DNA from: Cytophagales bacterium | GTDB taxonomy: Bacteria > Bacteroidota > Bacteroidia > Cytophagales > Spirosomataceae | DNA: 64,000 nt | NCBI GenBank assembly: GCA_013298125.1 | Contig: JAAFJP010000001.1 | Span: forward strand, 1 to 64,000 | Direction of reading: 5' to 3' | Part shown: positions 1 to 7,519 of the stretch, piece after piece | Layout: each line of letters starts with the position of its first letter | How positions within the stretch are numbered: the stretch's first letter is position 1 | Made by a program: the position numbers and the translations under genes | The notes under the pieces: generated by a model | What the model saw: the letters and a program-made list of their open reading frames with translations, nothing else | The model's database searches: none | Told to the model about the DNA's origin: nothing

Positions 1-112
1 CGAAACTGACCTGAAGATGAGTAATCCATATAAGGGCGGTCGTAGATGACGACCTTGATAGGTAGCAGATGTAAAGGTAGTAATACCAAAGTCAAGCTAT
101 ACTAATTACCCA
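1..112 (+). rRNA. 23S ribosomal RNA, 3' end (partial)
   Basis: The first ~110 bases match the conserved 3' terminal region of bacterial 23S rRNA: a run reading cgaaactgacctgaagatga, then the gtcgtagatgacgacctt hairpin, then gataggtagcagatgtaaag, and a tract ending in actaattacc that normally pairs with the 5' end of 23S. The gene starts before the window. The 3' end is approximate. A 5S gene follows about 120 bases later on the same strand, the usual 23S-5S order, so this is the tail of an rRNA operon. Confidence 0.93.
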
Positions 113-230
113 ACAGCTTATTAAATTATACTGTATGATAAATCAAATAATACTCTTACTCTTCAAAATCTTTCACAATATTAAATGAACTAAACCATAA
201 GAAATTGAGCTTAAAAACTCACAGACCTTA

Positions 231-337
231 TGGGGTTGATAGGAGTAGTGTTCACCTCTTCCCATCTCGAACAGAGAAGTTAAGCCTACTGCCGTTGATG
301 ATACTGCAATCACATGCGGGAAAGTAAATAAACCCCA
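231..337 (+). rRNA. rrf: 5S ribosomal RNA
   Basis: The ~107-base segment starts tggggttgat and ends in aacccca, so its two ends pair to form helix I. Inside are the hallmark loop sequence cccatctcgaacagagaagt and the taagcctactgccg arm, followed by gatgatactgc and gcgggaaagta, all in the 5S order. It lies just downstream of the 23S tail and just before an intrinsic terminator, as expected for the last gene of an rRNA operon. Ends are placed from the terminal helix and could be off by a few bases. Confidence 0.95.
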
Positions 338-348
338 AATACTTTTTA

Positions 349-384
349 AAAGTCCCTTACTCAGAAATGTGTAAGGGACTTTTG
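349..384 (+). terminator. rRNA operon terminator
   Basis: Inverted repeat agtcccttac / gtaagggact with a 10-base loop, preceded by A residues and followed by TTTT, about 12 bases after the 5S gene. This is a classical intrinsic terminator ending the rRNA transcript. Confidence 0.85.
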
Positions 385-775
385 CCTTTAAAAAGGATCT
401 TGAAACTGGAATTTATAAAAGAATTTGAATCTACTGTTCAAAAAACTTTAAATTGTCTTATTCTTATTTCAGCACACGATTGCGAAACGTCGCACCGTTA
501 AGATTAGTAGAATTAACAAGATTAATCATAAAAATCCTGTAAATCCTAAAATCATGTTCCGACTGGGTTGCACAGACGGGGTAGCCTAAACAAATTATTG
601 TTTTTCAAACACTACTTTCTTCTTGCTACGTTTAGTGTACTTGCAGACTTCCACTTTCTTACTTATCCACTTGTTTAATTCGTCCGCTTATAGTGGTCAG
701 TGGGGCTGGGGCATATGAAGGATACTTATTAAGGAAATAAATATTTGTAAATTGATGCTTATACTCTGTATTTGA
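385..775. other. Intergenic region without a recognisable gene
   Basis: AT-rich spacer between the rRNA terminator and a gene remnant. It contains a short tract (about 525-560) of the aaaatcctgtaaatcctaa type, resembling arms of the palindrome at 12070-12180. On the minus strand an open stretch of about 30 codons ends at 595; it is lysine-rich, lacks a start and was not recognised. No promoter or RNA gene could be supported. Confidence 0.4.
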
Positions 776-937
776 GCAAAAGAAGGAAGGTTGATTTCAT
801 CAGATGTTTTAGATAATTTTCAGGCTGATCTACTTAGTTATACAATGGTGATTTTCAAGGATTTAGGGCATATACCGATGGAAGAAGACTCTCAGGAGAC
901 GGTGAAATCGGTCATAGGTTTTTTGAAGAAAAAATAA
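776..937 (+). pseudogene. Remnant of an alpha/beta hydrolase (C-terminal end only)
   Basis: After an in-frame stop at 773-775 the frame reads about 53 codons to a TAA at 935-937, with no plausible start near its beginning. The peptide carries the end of a typical alpha/beta hydrolase: a KDLGHIPMEED segment, in which the His is the usual catalytic base position, followed by QETVKSVIGFLKKK, the last helix. The rest of the enzyme (oxyanion hole, nucleophile elbow) is absent upstream. I infer a degraded gene left between the rRNA operon and the next genes. Recognition is by motif only. Confidence 0.7.
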
Positions 938-1082
938 AAATTTATCATCTAAATCCTGTTTTTGTGAGGGAAAAGTCTATTTGATGGTTTTTAGGATATT
1001 GTAGAAGTTACTAATTTATGAACAACTCGTTTACTAAGTAAATTTGTGTAGTAATTTCTAACCAATACTTAAAATATCTTTT

Positions 1083-1214
1083 ATGATGATGACTTTACTA
1101 TTCTTTGCTGTTGCACTTTTTGGCTTATTTACGCTGCATTCTTTGGGTAAAAGTCAATCTGACCATGACCCATTAAGTGAATTAAGGAATGATAAAACCA
1201 AGAAATATAAATGA
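1083..1214 (+). CDS. Small single-pass membrane protein, 43 residues
   Basis: ATG at 1083 (with further in-frame ATGs at 1086 and 1089) opens a 43-codon frame ending in TGA at 1212-1214. The product starts MMMTLLFFAVALFGLF, a single hydrophobic helix of about 17 residues, followed by a charged tail (KSQSDHDPLSELRNDKTKKYK). This helix-plus-polar-tail layout and a hairpin terminator about 45 bases downstream support a real gene, although it is short. Function is unknown. Basis: composition and context only, no family recognised. Confidence 0.5.
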   Translation: MMMTLLFFAVALFGLFTLHSLGKSQSDHDPLSELRNDKTKKYK

Positions 1215-1259
1215 TTTTGAACTGAGTATAGTTAGAAATTAACATTGCTTAGTAGTCAG

Positions 1260-1287
1260 AGAAGCCGTTTCGTTTGAGGCGGCTTCT
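1260..1287 (+). terminator. Intrinsic terminator-like hairpin
   Basis: agaagccg (1260-1267) pairs with cggcttct (1280-1287) across a 12-base loop. The following tract is attgtgtt, only weakly T-rich. A second imperfect hairpin (aaaaggatacaag / cttgcaccctttt) follows at 1304-1335. They probably end the small membrane protein transcript. Confidence 0.5.
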
Positions 1288-1712
1288 ATTGTGTTATACA
1301 AAAAAAGGATACAAGAAATTCTTGCACCCTTTTCATATCACTAACACACCAAATATAGTTTGCCAATGAAAAATATCTCACACTTTTATAAAATAGTCAG
1401 GTATTTGTACATTTTTACTATATTGAACTGTAAAGATATTTGAAAATATTTTTCAAATTTTACACTAAAAATGAAACAGTCATTTACTTAATGAAACAGG
1501 TAGAAAGTAAATCAAAATATTGTGTGAGTCAGTATTAAGCATCACCATTTAGAATAAAATAAATATAAGCACATCAATTTTCATCACTCATAAATTTACA
1601 ATTTTTACTTTATCTTCAAATTACTATCACACCCCTCTGATATATTTAGTATCTTTACATCCCCAAATCAATTTAACCATTTGATAAACAACACTTTACC
1701 GCTTACTAAAAT

Positions 1713-2441
1713 ATGAGAAATACGTATAGCTATATCATTGTTGATGATAACCCAATTGATATAAAGATACTGGAAGGGAATCTTTCTAAATTGCCCCATT
1801 TGAAGTTAATTCAAACTTTTAATAACGCTATTGATGCGATTCCGACTATCCATGAAGGATTAGTTGATATTATCTTTTTGGACGTAGAAATGCCCGAAAT
1901 GACAGGTATCAGCTTACTGAATGCCTTAGAAAAAATCCCACAAGTTATCCTTATTTCTAATCATACTCATTACTCAATGGATGCTTTTGAAGTTGGGGTG
2001 ACGGACTATCTCCAAAAACCCATAACTTTTGAGCGTTTATTGAAATCAGTGAGTAGAGCCATTGATTTAATTAATTTACAGGGAAAAAATGTGAAAGAAT
2101 TGGTTGCCCCAAAAGACAATTTTGTTTTTTTGAAATCGGGTCGTGAGTTACTAAAATTTAATTTGAATGAGATTATTTATATAGAAGCATTAGCCTCATT
2201 TACAAAGGTTTATACCCCAGGCAAAACAACTGTAATCAGTGAATCTATCTCCGAACTTCACACCAAACTTCCCCCTGATTCTTTTCTCAGAATCCATAAA
2301 TCGTACTTAGTACCACTCAGTAAAATCATTGGAATTTCGACCAAAAATGTTATTTTAGAGAATCATAAAATCCCAATGGGGCTTTCGTATCGTGAAAGTA
2401 TTGAGAAGATTTTGGCAGGAACAGAGGGGCTACAAGATTGA
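1713..2441 (+). CDS. LytTR-family response regulator
   Basis: A 242-residue cytoplasmic DNA-binding regulator. Residues ~6-120 form a receiver domain: acidic pair D11/D12, phospho-acceptor D57 in the FLDVEMP segment, S82 at the switch position and K102 in QKP. Residues ~140-235 form a LytTR domain (FLKSGRELLKFNLNEIIYIEA ... FLRIHKSYLVP), which binds DNA through beta strands rather than a helix-turn-helix. The gene is followed after 32 bases by a histidine kinase on the same strand, its likely partner. LytTR regulators often control envelope, polysaccharide or adhesion genes; the target here is not evident. No recognisable Shine-Dalgarno sequence precedes the ATG, as usual in Bacteroidota. Confidence 0.93.
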   Translation: MRNTYSYIIVDDNPIDIKILEGNLSKLPHLKLIQTFNNAIDAIPTIHEGLVDIIFLDVEMPEMTGISLLNALEKIPQVILISNHTHYSMDAFEVGVTDYLQKPITFERLLKSVSRAIDLINLQGKNVKELVAPKDNFVFLKSGRELLKFNLNEIIYIEALASFTKVYTPGKTTVISESISELHTKLPPDSFLRIHKSYLVPLSKIIGISTKNVILENHKIPMGLSYRESIEKILAGTEGLQD

Positions 2442-2473
2442 TTATCAATACATTGTAAAATTTATTAAAGTAA

Positions 2474-3814
2474 ATGAAAACATTAGCCGCTAAAATAACT
2501 TCATTAGTAAAAAAAGAACTTTTTATTGATGAGCCTAAATTACATACAACCTTTGTAATCCGTCAAAATTTAGTAATAAGGATTGCTTTCTGGCTTGGCT
2601 TTTCTATCAATTTTATCTACATGATTATTGTTTGGAATAATAAAGCAATAAGAGATTTATTTCCAGTCCCAATCAATGCAATCAATATTTTATTTTCATT
2701 CATTCCTTGTTATTATTTTTTAAAAACTAATCGGATTCAATACGCTAAATTCTTTGTTTATTTTCCTTCAATTATTTTTCAAACTATCGCCGCTTATTTA
2801 CTCCTAAAAGCAAATTTTCCTTATGAAAATGCTGAACTTGCCTTGATTCCTTATGCGGGTTTTCCGATAATAGTTTACAGAAAGTCTTTAAGTATTATTG
2901 GTGTAGCATTGAGTATTGCTCTTTTTATTTTTATAAAAATCATCAAATATCAATTATTACCTATCTCGGCTTTTGAATTTAGTTTAGACTTAGCGATGTC
3001 TTTTGCGTGCTATGTAATCACTATATTTTTAGCGTATTTCTACAAATTTGATTTTATGAAATTGAAAGGAAATAACGATTTACTAAATTCACAAAAGTTA
3101 ATAATTGAATCGCAAACGGAAGAGTTAAAGGTTTTGAATACTACAAAAGACCGCCTTTTTAGCATCATTGCCCATGACCTTCGCAGTCCCTTGTCATCGT
3201 TGAAAGGAGTAATGCAATTACTTGATAATGAATACATTAGCAAAGAAGAATTTAAAGAATTATCGAAAAGGTTACAACAAAATGTAGATAATGTACACGG
3301 GATGTTGGAGAATTTATTGTTGTGGTCATTGTCGCAAATGGAAGGGATAAAACCCAATGTAAAGCCTTTTAATTTGAATTTTATTATCGACGAAACCGTC
3401 CTACTTTTCAAGGAGATTTCATTACAAAAACAGATAGAAATAAATATACAGTCTCCACAAATTTTGCAAGCAATAGGCGATGAATATCAGATTAGAACTA
3501 TCCTCAGAAATTTGCTCAATAATGCTTTGAAGTTTACCCCTTCACTTGGACAAATAATCATTGATAGCTCTGTAAAAGGACAATTTGTTAATCTCAAAAT
3601 CTCGGATTCGGGGGTTGGGATAGAGCGAAATGATTTAGCTCAGATTTTCTCAAATCCAAAATTAAAAACTGGTACGGCTGGTGAAAAAGGGACTGGGTTT
3701 GGATTGTTTTTGTGCAAGGAATTAATTGAGAAAAATGGGGGAAGTATTGGTGTGAATAGTGAGTTTGGGAGAGGGACTACGATTGATATTTTGTTGCCTG
3801 TGATGGTGAATTGA
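2474..3814 (+). CDS. Membrane sensor histidine kinase
   Basis: A 446-residue protein with about six hydrophobic segments between residues ~30 and 195, giving an integral membrane sensor region without an obvious periplasmic domain. A short linker leads to a HisKA domain with phospho-acceptor H234 in IIAHDLRSPLSSLKG, and an HATPase_c domain with the N box (LRNLLNNALKFTP), G1 box (DSGVGIERNDL) and G2 box (KGTGFGLFLCKELIE). The classic HisKA kinase next to a LytTR regulator is less usual than a LytS/HisK_internal kinase, but the 32-base spacing supports a pair. The signal sensed cannot be read from the sequence. Confidence 0.9.
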   Translation: MKTLAAKITSLVKKELFIDEPKLHTTFVIRQNLVIRIAFWLGFSINFIYMIIVWNNKAIRDLFPVPINAINILFSFIPCYYFLKTNRIQYAKFFVYFPSIIFQTIAAYLLLKANFPYENAELALIPYAGFPIIVYRKSLSIIGVALSIALFIFIKIIKYQLLPISAFEFSLDLAMSFACYVITIFLAYFYKFDFMKLKGNNDLLNSQKLIIESQTEELKVLNTTKDRLFSIIAHDLRSPLSSLKGVMQLLDNEYISKEEFKELSKRLQQNVDNVHGMLENLLLWSLSQMEGIKPNVKPFNLNFIIDETVLLFKEISLQKQIEINIQSPQILQAIGDEYQIRTILRNLLNNALKFTPSLGQIIIDSSVKGQFVNLKISDSGVGIERNDLAQIFSNPKLKTGTAGEKGTGFGLFLCKELIEKNGGSIGVNSEFGRGTTIDILLPVMVN

Positions 3815-3896
3815 GTTTTTTTACCACAAAAGAATCAAAAGTAACAATTGTTTTAAAATCAATACTGTTGATAGTTTTGTGGTAAAAAGAAACAAT

Positions 3897-4280
3897 AGAC
3901 TTGTTGTGAATTGATTATCAGACAGTTAGCATTAAAATTGTCTTTTTGAAAATTTTAAATACCATTGAACATCCCCCTACCCCCTTCAAAGGGGGACTTG
4001 CACGAATGGTAAATCCCCCTTTGAAGGCAGGGCTGTTAAGTTCTGAAAGTCAAGTCAGAATTCAGAACAAGGAATGGAGAATTTAGAAGGAATATTAGAA
4101 TGAAAAATGGGAAAAGTTATACCTTTTTACTTCTCCATTCTGAATTCCTTGCGGCAGCCGTTGCTGTTCTAAATTCTACATTTTTTAGAGAACTTAACAG
4201 CCCTGCCTTTGAAGAGGGTAGGGGGATGTTCAATGGTATCAGAACCTGTAACTGTCTGATTATCAACAGATAACAAGTCT
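3897..4280. repeat. Composite nested palindrome, about 384 bp
   Basis: The whole segment folds on itself in four nested arms. The outermost arm is agacttgtt (3897-3905) with aacaagtct (4272-4280), next to attatcagacagtt / aactgtctgat. Then taccattgaacatccccct (from about 3959) pairs with the run ending caatggta (about 4238). Then ggcagggctgttaagttct (4026-4044) pairs with 4189-4207. The core is a gaattcagaacaaggaatgg / ccattctgaattcc type arm around 4051-4178. A ccccctacccccttcaaaggggg core links it to the G/C-run palindromes found inside mobA, queA and exuT. It fills the gap between the kinase and uxaA, which converge here, so it may also end both transcripts. Confidence 0.8.
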
Positions 4281-4295
4281 AATATTTAAGTTCAA

Positions 4296-5948
4296 TTATA
4301 AACTAACTCCACGCTTCCAAGGAATAAAGTCTTCTTGCCCATTACGCACGGCACAAATTTCTATCTCACCACTTGCTACCTTGATGGCGTAATCCAAAAT
4401 TCGTTCGCCAGCTTCTTCAATGCTTTCTTCTCCTGCAATGATTGTACCTGTGTCTAAGTCAATAATGTCAGACATTTTATTGAACAATTTGGTATTCGTC
4501 GAAATCTTAACAACGGGAGCAATTGGGTTGCCTGTGGGTGTGCCTAAACCAGTTGTAAATAGGACTAAGTTTGCCCCAGAGGCTACTTCTGCCGTAGTTG
4601 ATTCTACATCGTTTCCAGGCGTACAGAGTAAACAAAGACCCTTTTTAGTTACTTTCGTAGGATAATCCAAGACGGAAGTAATGGGAGAAGTCCCTCCTTT
4701 TTTGGCTGCACCCGCCGACTTGATGGCATCTGTGATGAGACCATCTTTGATATTACCAGGCGAAGGATTCATGTCAAAACCCGAGCCAACGGCTTCGGCT
4801 CTTTCGCTGTACGTTTTCACTAAATGACTGAAAAATTTAGCGTCTTCACGGCTCACACAACGGTCTGTCAATTCTTGTTCGACTCCACATAATTCTGGGA
4901 ATTCAGAGAGGATAACCGTTCCGCCCAAGCCTACTAATAAATCAGACGTATAACCAATAGCGGGGTTGGCAGAAATACCCGAAAATCCATCCGAACCTCC
5001 ACATTCTAAGCCAATGATTAAATGGTCTAAGGATGCTGGTTTACGAACATTTTGATTAGCTTGCATCAAACCCGCAAAAGTTTGTTTGAGTGCCAGAGCC
5101 ATCATTTCTGACTCTGTACCAATATTTTGTTGCTCTAAAATGTATAGTGGCTTTTGGAAATTGGCATCTCTTTTGGCGATTTCTGCCTGTAACTCAGCCA
5201 CTTGTGCGTTTTGACATCCAAGACTCAGAACCGTTGCTCCTGCACAATTGGAGTGCGTAATATAACCCGCTAACATTCCACAAAGTGCCGTAGAATCTTG
5301 ACGTGTGCCACCGCAACCACCATCGTGGAGAAGGAATTTTACACCATCTACATTCGGGAAAAGTTTTTGTTTTTGGGTTGAGTCCGTAGTACTCTGAATA
5401 TCTGCCGAAAGGATTTCTTCAATAGTTTTACCAGCTTTGTACAACGAAATCAAGTCGTTTGTCTGATTTTGATACGTATGTTTACGGGCATATCCTAAGT
5501 CGTCCACCAAAGCCTCACGTAATACCTCAATATTACGATTTTCACAAAAAACTAAGGGAATTACCAACCAATAATTTGCCGTGCCTACACTACCATCTGG
5601 ACGGTGAAAGCCGTTGAATGTCTTTCCAGTGAACTTGGACAAATCTGGGGCTTGCCAATCTGCATGATTTTCTCGTACTTCAAAAGAATTAACAGCGTGT
5701 TTTACATTGAAAGTATTAATGCTACCACCTTTAAGAATTGGTGATTTGGCTTTTCCAACTAATACATCGTACATTTTAATCTCCTCTCCTATATCAAAAT
5801 CCTGCATGGCAAACTTATGTTTTGCCGCAATATTTTCTTGTAATGTATATCTATGACCGTCTAATTCAACGGTTTCTCCTTTGGGCAAATCGGTGAGAGC
5901 AACAATTACGTTGTCATTTGGGTGGATTCTTAGTACTTTATTTTTCAC
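4296..5948 (-). CDS. uxaA: Altronate dehydratase
   Basis: A 550-residue cytosolic enzyme that dehydrates D-altronate to 2-keto-3-deoxygluconate in the galacturonate branch of hexuronate catabolism. The N-terminal ~75 residues resemble the SAF-type domain of UxaA (VLRIHPNDNVIVALTDLPKGE). The C-terminal catalytic part carries LLHDGGCGGTRQDS, GLECGGSDGFSG and a CTPGNDVEST segment with the conserved cysteines and glycines of the UxaA/GarD family. Length fits the family. It stands alone here on the minus strand, 54 kb from uxaC and the hexuronate permease on the plus strand. uxaB (tagaturonate reductase) is not in the window. The 255 bases upstream hold no recognisable gene. Confidence 0.95.
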   Translation of the reverse strand: MKNKVLRIHPNDNVIVALTDLPKGETVELDGHRYTLQENIAAKHKFAMQDFDIGEEIKMYDVLVGKAKSPILKGGSINTFNVKHAVNSFEVRENHADWQAPDLSKFTGKTFNGFHRPDGSVGTANYWLVIPLVFCENRNIEVLREALVDDLGYARKHTYQNQTNDLISLYKAGKTIEEILSADIQSTTDSTQKQKLFPNVDGVKFLLHDGGCGGTRQDSTALCGMLAGYITHSNCAGATVLSLGCQNAQVAELQAEIAKRDANFQKPLYILEQQNIGTESEMMALALKQTFAGLMQANQNVRKPASLDHLIIGLECGGSDGFSGISANPAIGYTSDLLVGLGGTVILSEFPELCGVEQELTDRCVSREDAKFFSHLVKTYSERAEAVGSGFDMNPSPGNIKDGLITDAIKSAGAAKKGGTSPITSVLDYPTKVTKKGLCLLCTPGNDVESTTAEVASGANLVLFTTGLGTPTGNPIAPVVKISTNTKLFNKMSDIIDLDTGTIIAGEESIEEAGERILDYAIKVASGEIEICAVRNGQEDFIPWKRGVSL

Positions 5949-6203
5949 GGTTATTAATTAATTTTTTTGATTTACTATAAAAGCTAATTTTCAAAACCTA
6001 TACTCAAAAAACTTATCACTTAATATTATGATTTTTTGCTTTTTTTACCGTTTCAAAACTCAAAAATAAGTTATTTTTTGGTAAATACAACTCCACTTTT
6101 CATTGAATTTATAAGGTATTAAAGATTTTAGTTTATAATTTTTCTACATATTTTTTTAGGCTCAATTACATATTAACAACCTCAATACCAGCACATTAAA
6201 AGA

Positions 6204-6878
6204 TTACTTTCCGCTAAAAATAAATCTCTCCTCCATCGTGTTAACATTTATGAGCCATTGGTTATCATTTTTTTGCAATAATTCAATATCTAAATTTTGT
6301 AAAACTTTCATCGGAGATTTTTTACCTTGATTAATGGCTTCTTGCAATTTAGGAAAGATTCTTGGTTCATAGATGGTCAATAATGGTTCTGGAAAATGCT
6401 CATCTGGATTCTCAAATGCGGTAGCATATTTCTCTGAATTTCGATTTTTTAATAAGAACTCAATTGTCGTTTTATCTACAAAAGGCATATCACAAGCTAC
6501 TACAAACCAAGCAACATCAGGATTATGGTGAAAGGCTGAAACAATACCAACCATTGGACTTTTTATTGATAAATCAAGGTCTTGAATATGAGGTAAATCC
6601 GTAGATTGAGTCTTATTGATAGAGACAAAAACATTTAGAAAGTAATCACTTAATAAATCAAAAAGATATTGTTCCTGAGTTTTTCCGTGGTAATTGATTA
6701 GGCGTTTTTCTTCGCCCATGCGGGAGCTGAGTCCGCCTGAGAGGATTAGTCCATACACCTCACCCCCGAGTCCTCTCCTTAATGAGAGGGGAGCATTCGT
6801 TCGAGTAGCTCCCCCTCTAATTTTAGAAAGGGGGCTGGGGGGTGGGGTATCTGTTTTTGTACTATCTTCCATAATCAC
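6204..6878 (-). CDS. mobA: Molybdenum cofactor guanylyltransferase (MobA-type) with a repeat-derived N-terminus
   Basis: A 224-residue nucleotidyltransferase that joins GMP to molybdopterin. From about residue 42 the protein follows the MobA fold: GLILSGGLSSRMGEEKRLINY (nucleotide-binding LxGGxSxRMGxxK), a VVACDMPFVD segment with the metal-binding Asp, and a PEPLLTIYE segment. Residues ~10-41 are not MobA sequence: they are the translation of a palindromic element (6754-6850) and read PPPSPLSKIRGG ... APLSLRRGLGGE. The ATG at 6876-6878 lies inside the end of moaC (moaC stop at 6862-6864), a 17-base overlap suggesting coupled translation. The core is complete, so the enzyme is probably active despite the proline/arginine-rich extension. 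Confidence 0.88.
   Translation of the reverse strand: MIMEDSTKTDTPPPSPLSKIRGGATRTNAPLSLRRGLGGEVYGLILSGGLSSRMGEEKRLINYHGKTQEQYLFDLLSDYFLNVFVSINKTQSTDLPHIQDLDLSIKSPMVGIVSAFHHNPDVAWFVVACDMPFVDKTTIEFLLKNRNSEKYATAFENPDEHFPEPLLTIYEPRIFPKLQEAINQGKKSPMKVLQNLDIELLQKNDNQWLINVNTMEERFIFSGK
6754..6850. repeat. G/C-run palindromic element inside mobA
   Basis: The outer arms are tacacctcacccccgag on the left and ctggggggtggggta on the right. Between them lie two hairpins, tcctctccttaatgagagggga and ccccctctaattttagaaaggggg. The element is entirely within the mobA reading frame and has no stop in that frame. It resembles the elements at 11504-11603 (queA) and 61845-61949 (exuT) in its alternating C runs and G runs. 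Confidence 0.85.
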
Positions 6879-7332
6879 TCTTTCCCCCAGTTTTCAACAA
6901 TAGTTTTGTCTCTTTAATCACGATGTCATGCGAGAATGCTTTGCACATATCATACACCGTCAAAGCTGCAATGCTCGCACCCGTGAGGGCTTCCATTTCT
7001 ACGCCCGTTTTTGCGGTCAATGAGCAAGTACACTGAATAATTACCTCATTATCAATAACTTCCATTTTAAACTTACAAGAGTCCAAACCCAGAGGATGAC
7101 AAAGAGGTATTAAATCAGAGGTCTTTTTTGCTCCCATTGTTCCTGCGATAATTGCCGTTTGGAGGACAGAACCTTTCTTGGTTTGAAGATCCCCATCTTT
7201 AAAGTTCGCCATGATTTCATCCGTCAAAACTACTATGCTCTGAGCCGTGGCGGTACGTTTGGTAATGGCTTTCTCCGAGACATCTACCATTGAAGGATTG
7301 TTGTTGTTATCTAAATGCGTAAAAGATGACAT
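6862..7332 (-). CDS. moaC: Cyclic pyranopterin monophosphate synthase
   Basis: A 156-residue enzyme for the second step of molybdopterin synthesis, turning the MoaA product into cyclic pyranopterin monophosphate. Family signatures run through the protein: PSMVDVSEKAITKRTATA near the start, then KKGSVLQTAIIAGTMGAKKTSDLIPLCHPL, and the C-terminal KTGVEMEALTGASIAALTVYDMCK. Length fits the ~160-residue family. mobA follows with a 17-base overlap, and moeA lies divergently about 190 bases away, making a small Moco cluster. moaA, moaD, moaE and moeB are not in the window and must lie elsewhere if the pathway is complete. Confidence 0.96.
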   Translation of the reverse strand: MSSFTHLDNNNNPSMVDVSEKAITKRTATAQSIVVLTDEIMANFKDGDLQTKKGSVLQTAIIAGTMGAKKTSDLIPLCHPLGLDSCKFKMEVIDNEVIIQCTCSLTAKTGVEMEALTGASIAALTVYDMCKAFSHDIVIKETKLLLKTGGKSDYGR

Positions 7333-7413
7333 ATTTTTTAGTTCTGTGTTTTTGGCGGCAGCCGTTGCTGTTCTAAGTTTTTAATGGAAAATCAATCACT
7401 AAGAGAAATTGAC

Positions 7414-7421
7414 TATTTTTG
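7414..7421 (+). promoter_or_regulatory. Possible -7 promoter box upstream of moeA
   Basis: TATTTTTG matches the Bacteroidota -7 consensus TAnnTTTG in the moaC-moeA gap. No clear TTTG sits 17-23 bases upstream, so the call rests on the -7 box alone, in AT-rich DNA where such boxes arise by chance. Confidence 0.3.
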
Positions 7422-7485
7422 TGTAAAGATAAAACCATGAGCCGAAGGTTTTAGAAAATATAGATAAATTTGATTCATCGAACTT

Positions 7486-7517
7486 AATCCCCAATTCCCT
7501 AATCCCAAATCCCTAAA
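7486..7517. repeat. Short iterated-word tract (attgggga family)
   Basis: The tract aatccccaattccctaatcc followed by caaatccctaaacc is built from the same words as the longer arrays at 12703-12747, 12903-13046 and 32735-32810. It lies directly in front of the moeA start codon. Confidence 0.55.
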
Positions 7518-7519
7518 CC

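Noticed and set aside
595-690. A lysine-rich open stretch on the minus strand ending at 595
   Set aside because: About 30 codons, closed upstream by a stop, no start codon and no family resemblance that I could defend.
3040-3411. A 123-codon open frame antisense to the histidine kinase gene
   Set aside because: It overlaps the HisKA/HATPase region of a clear kinase gene; no independent evidence.
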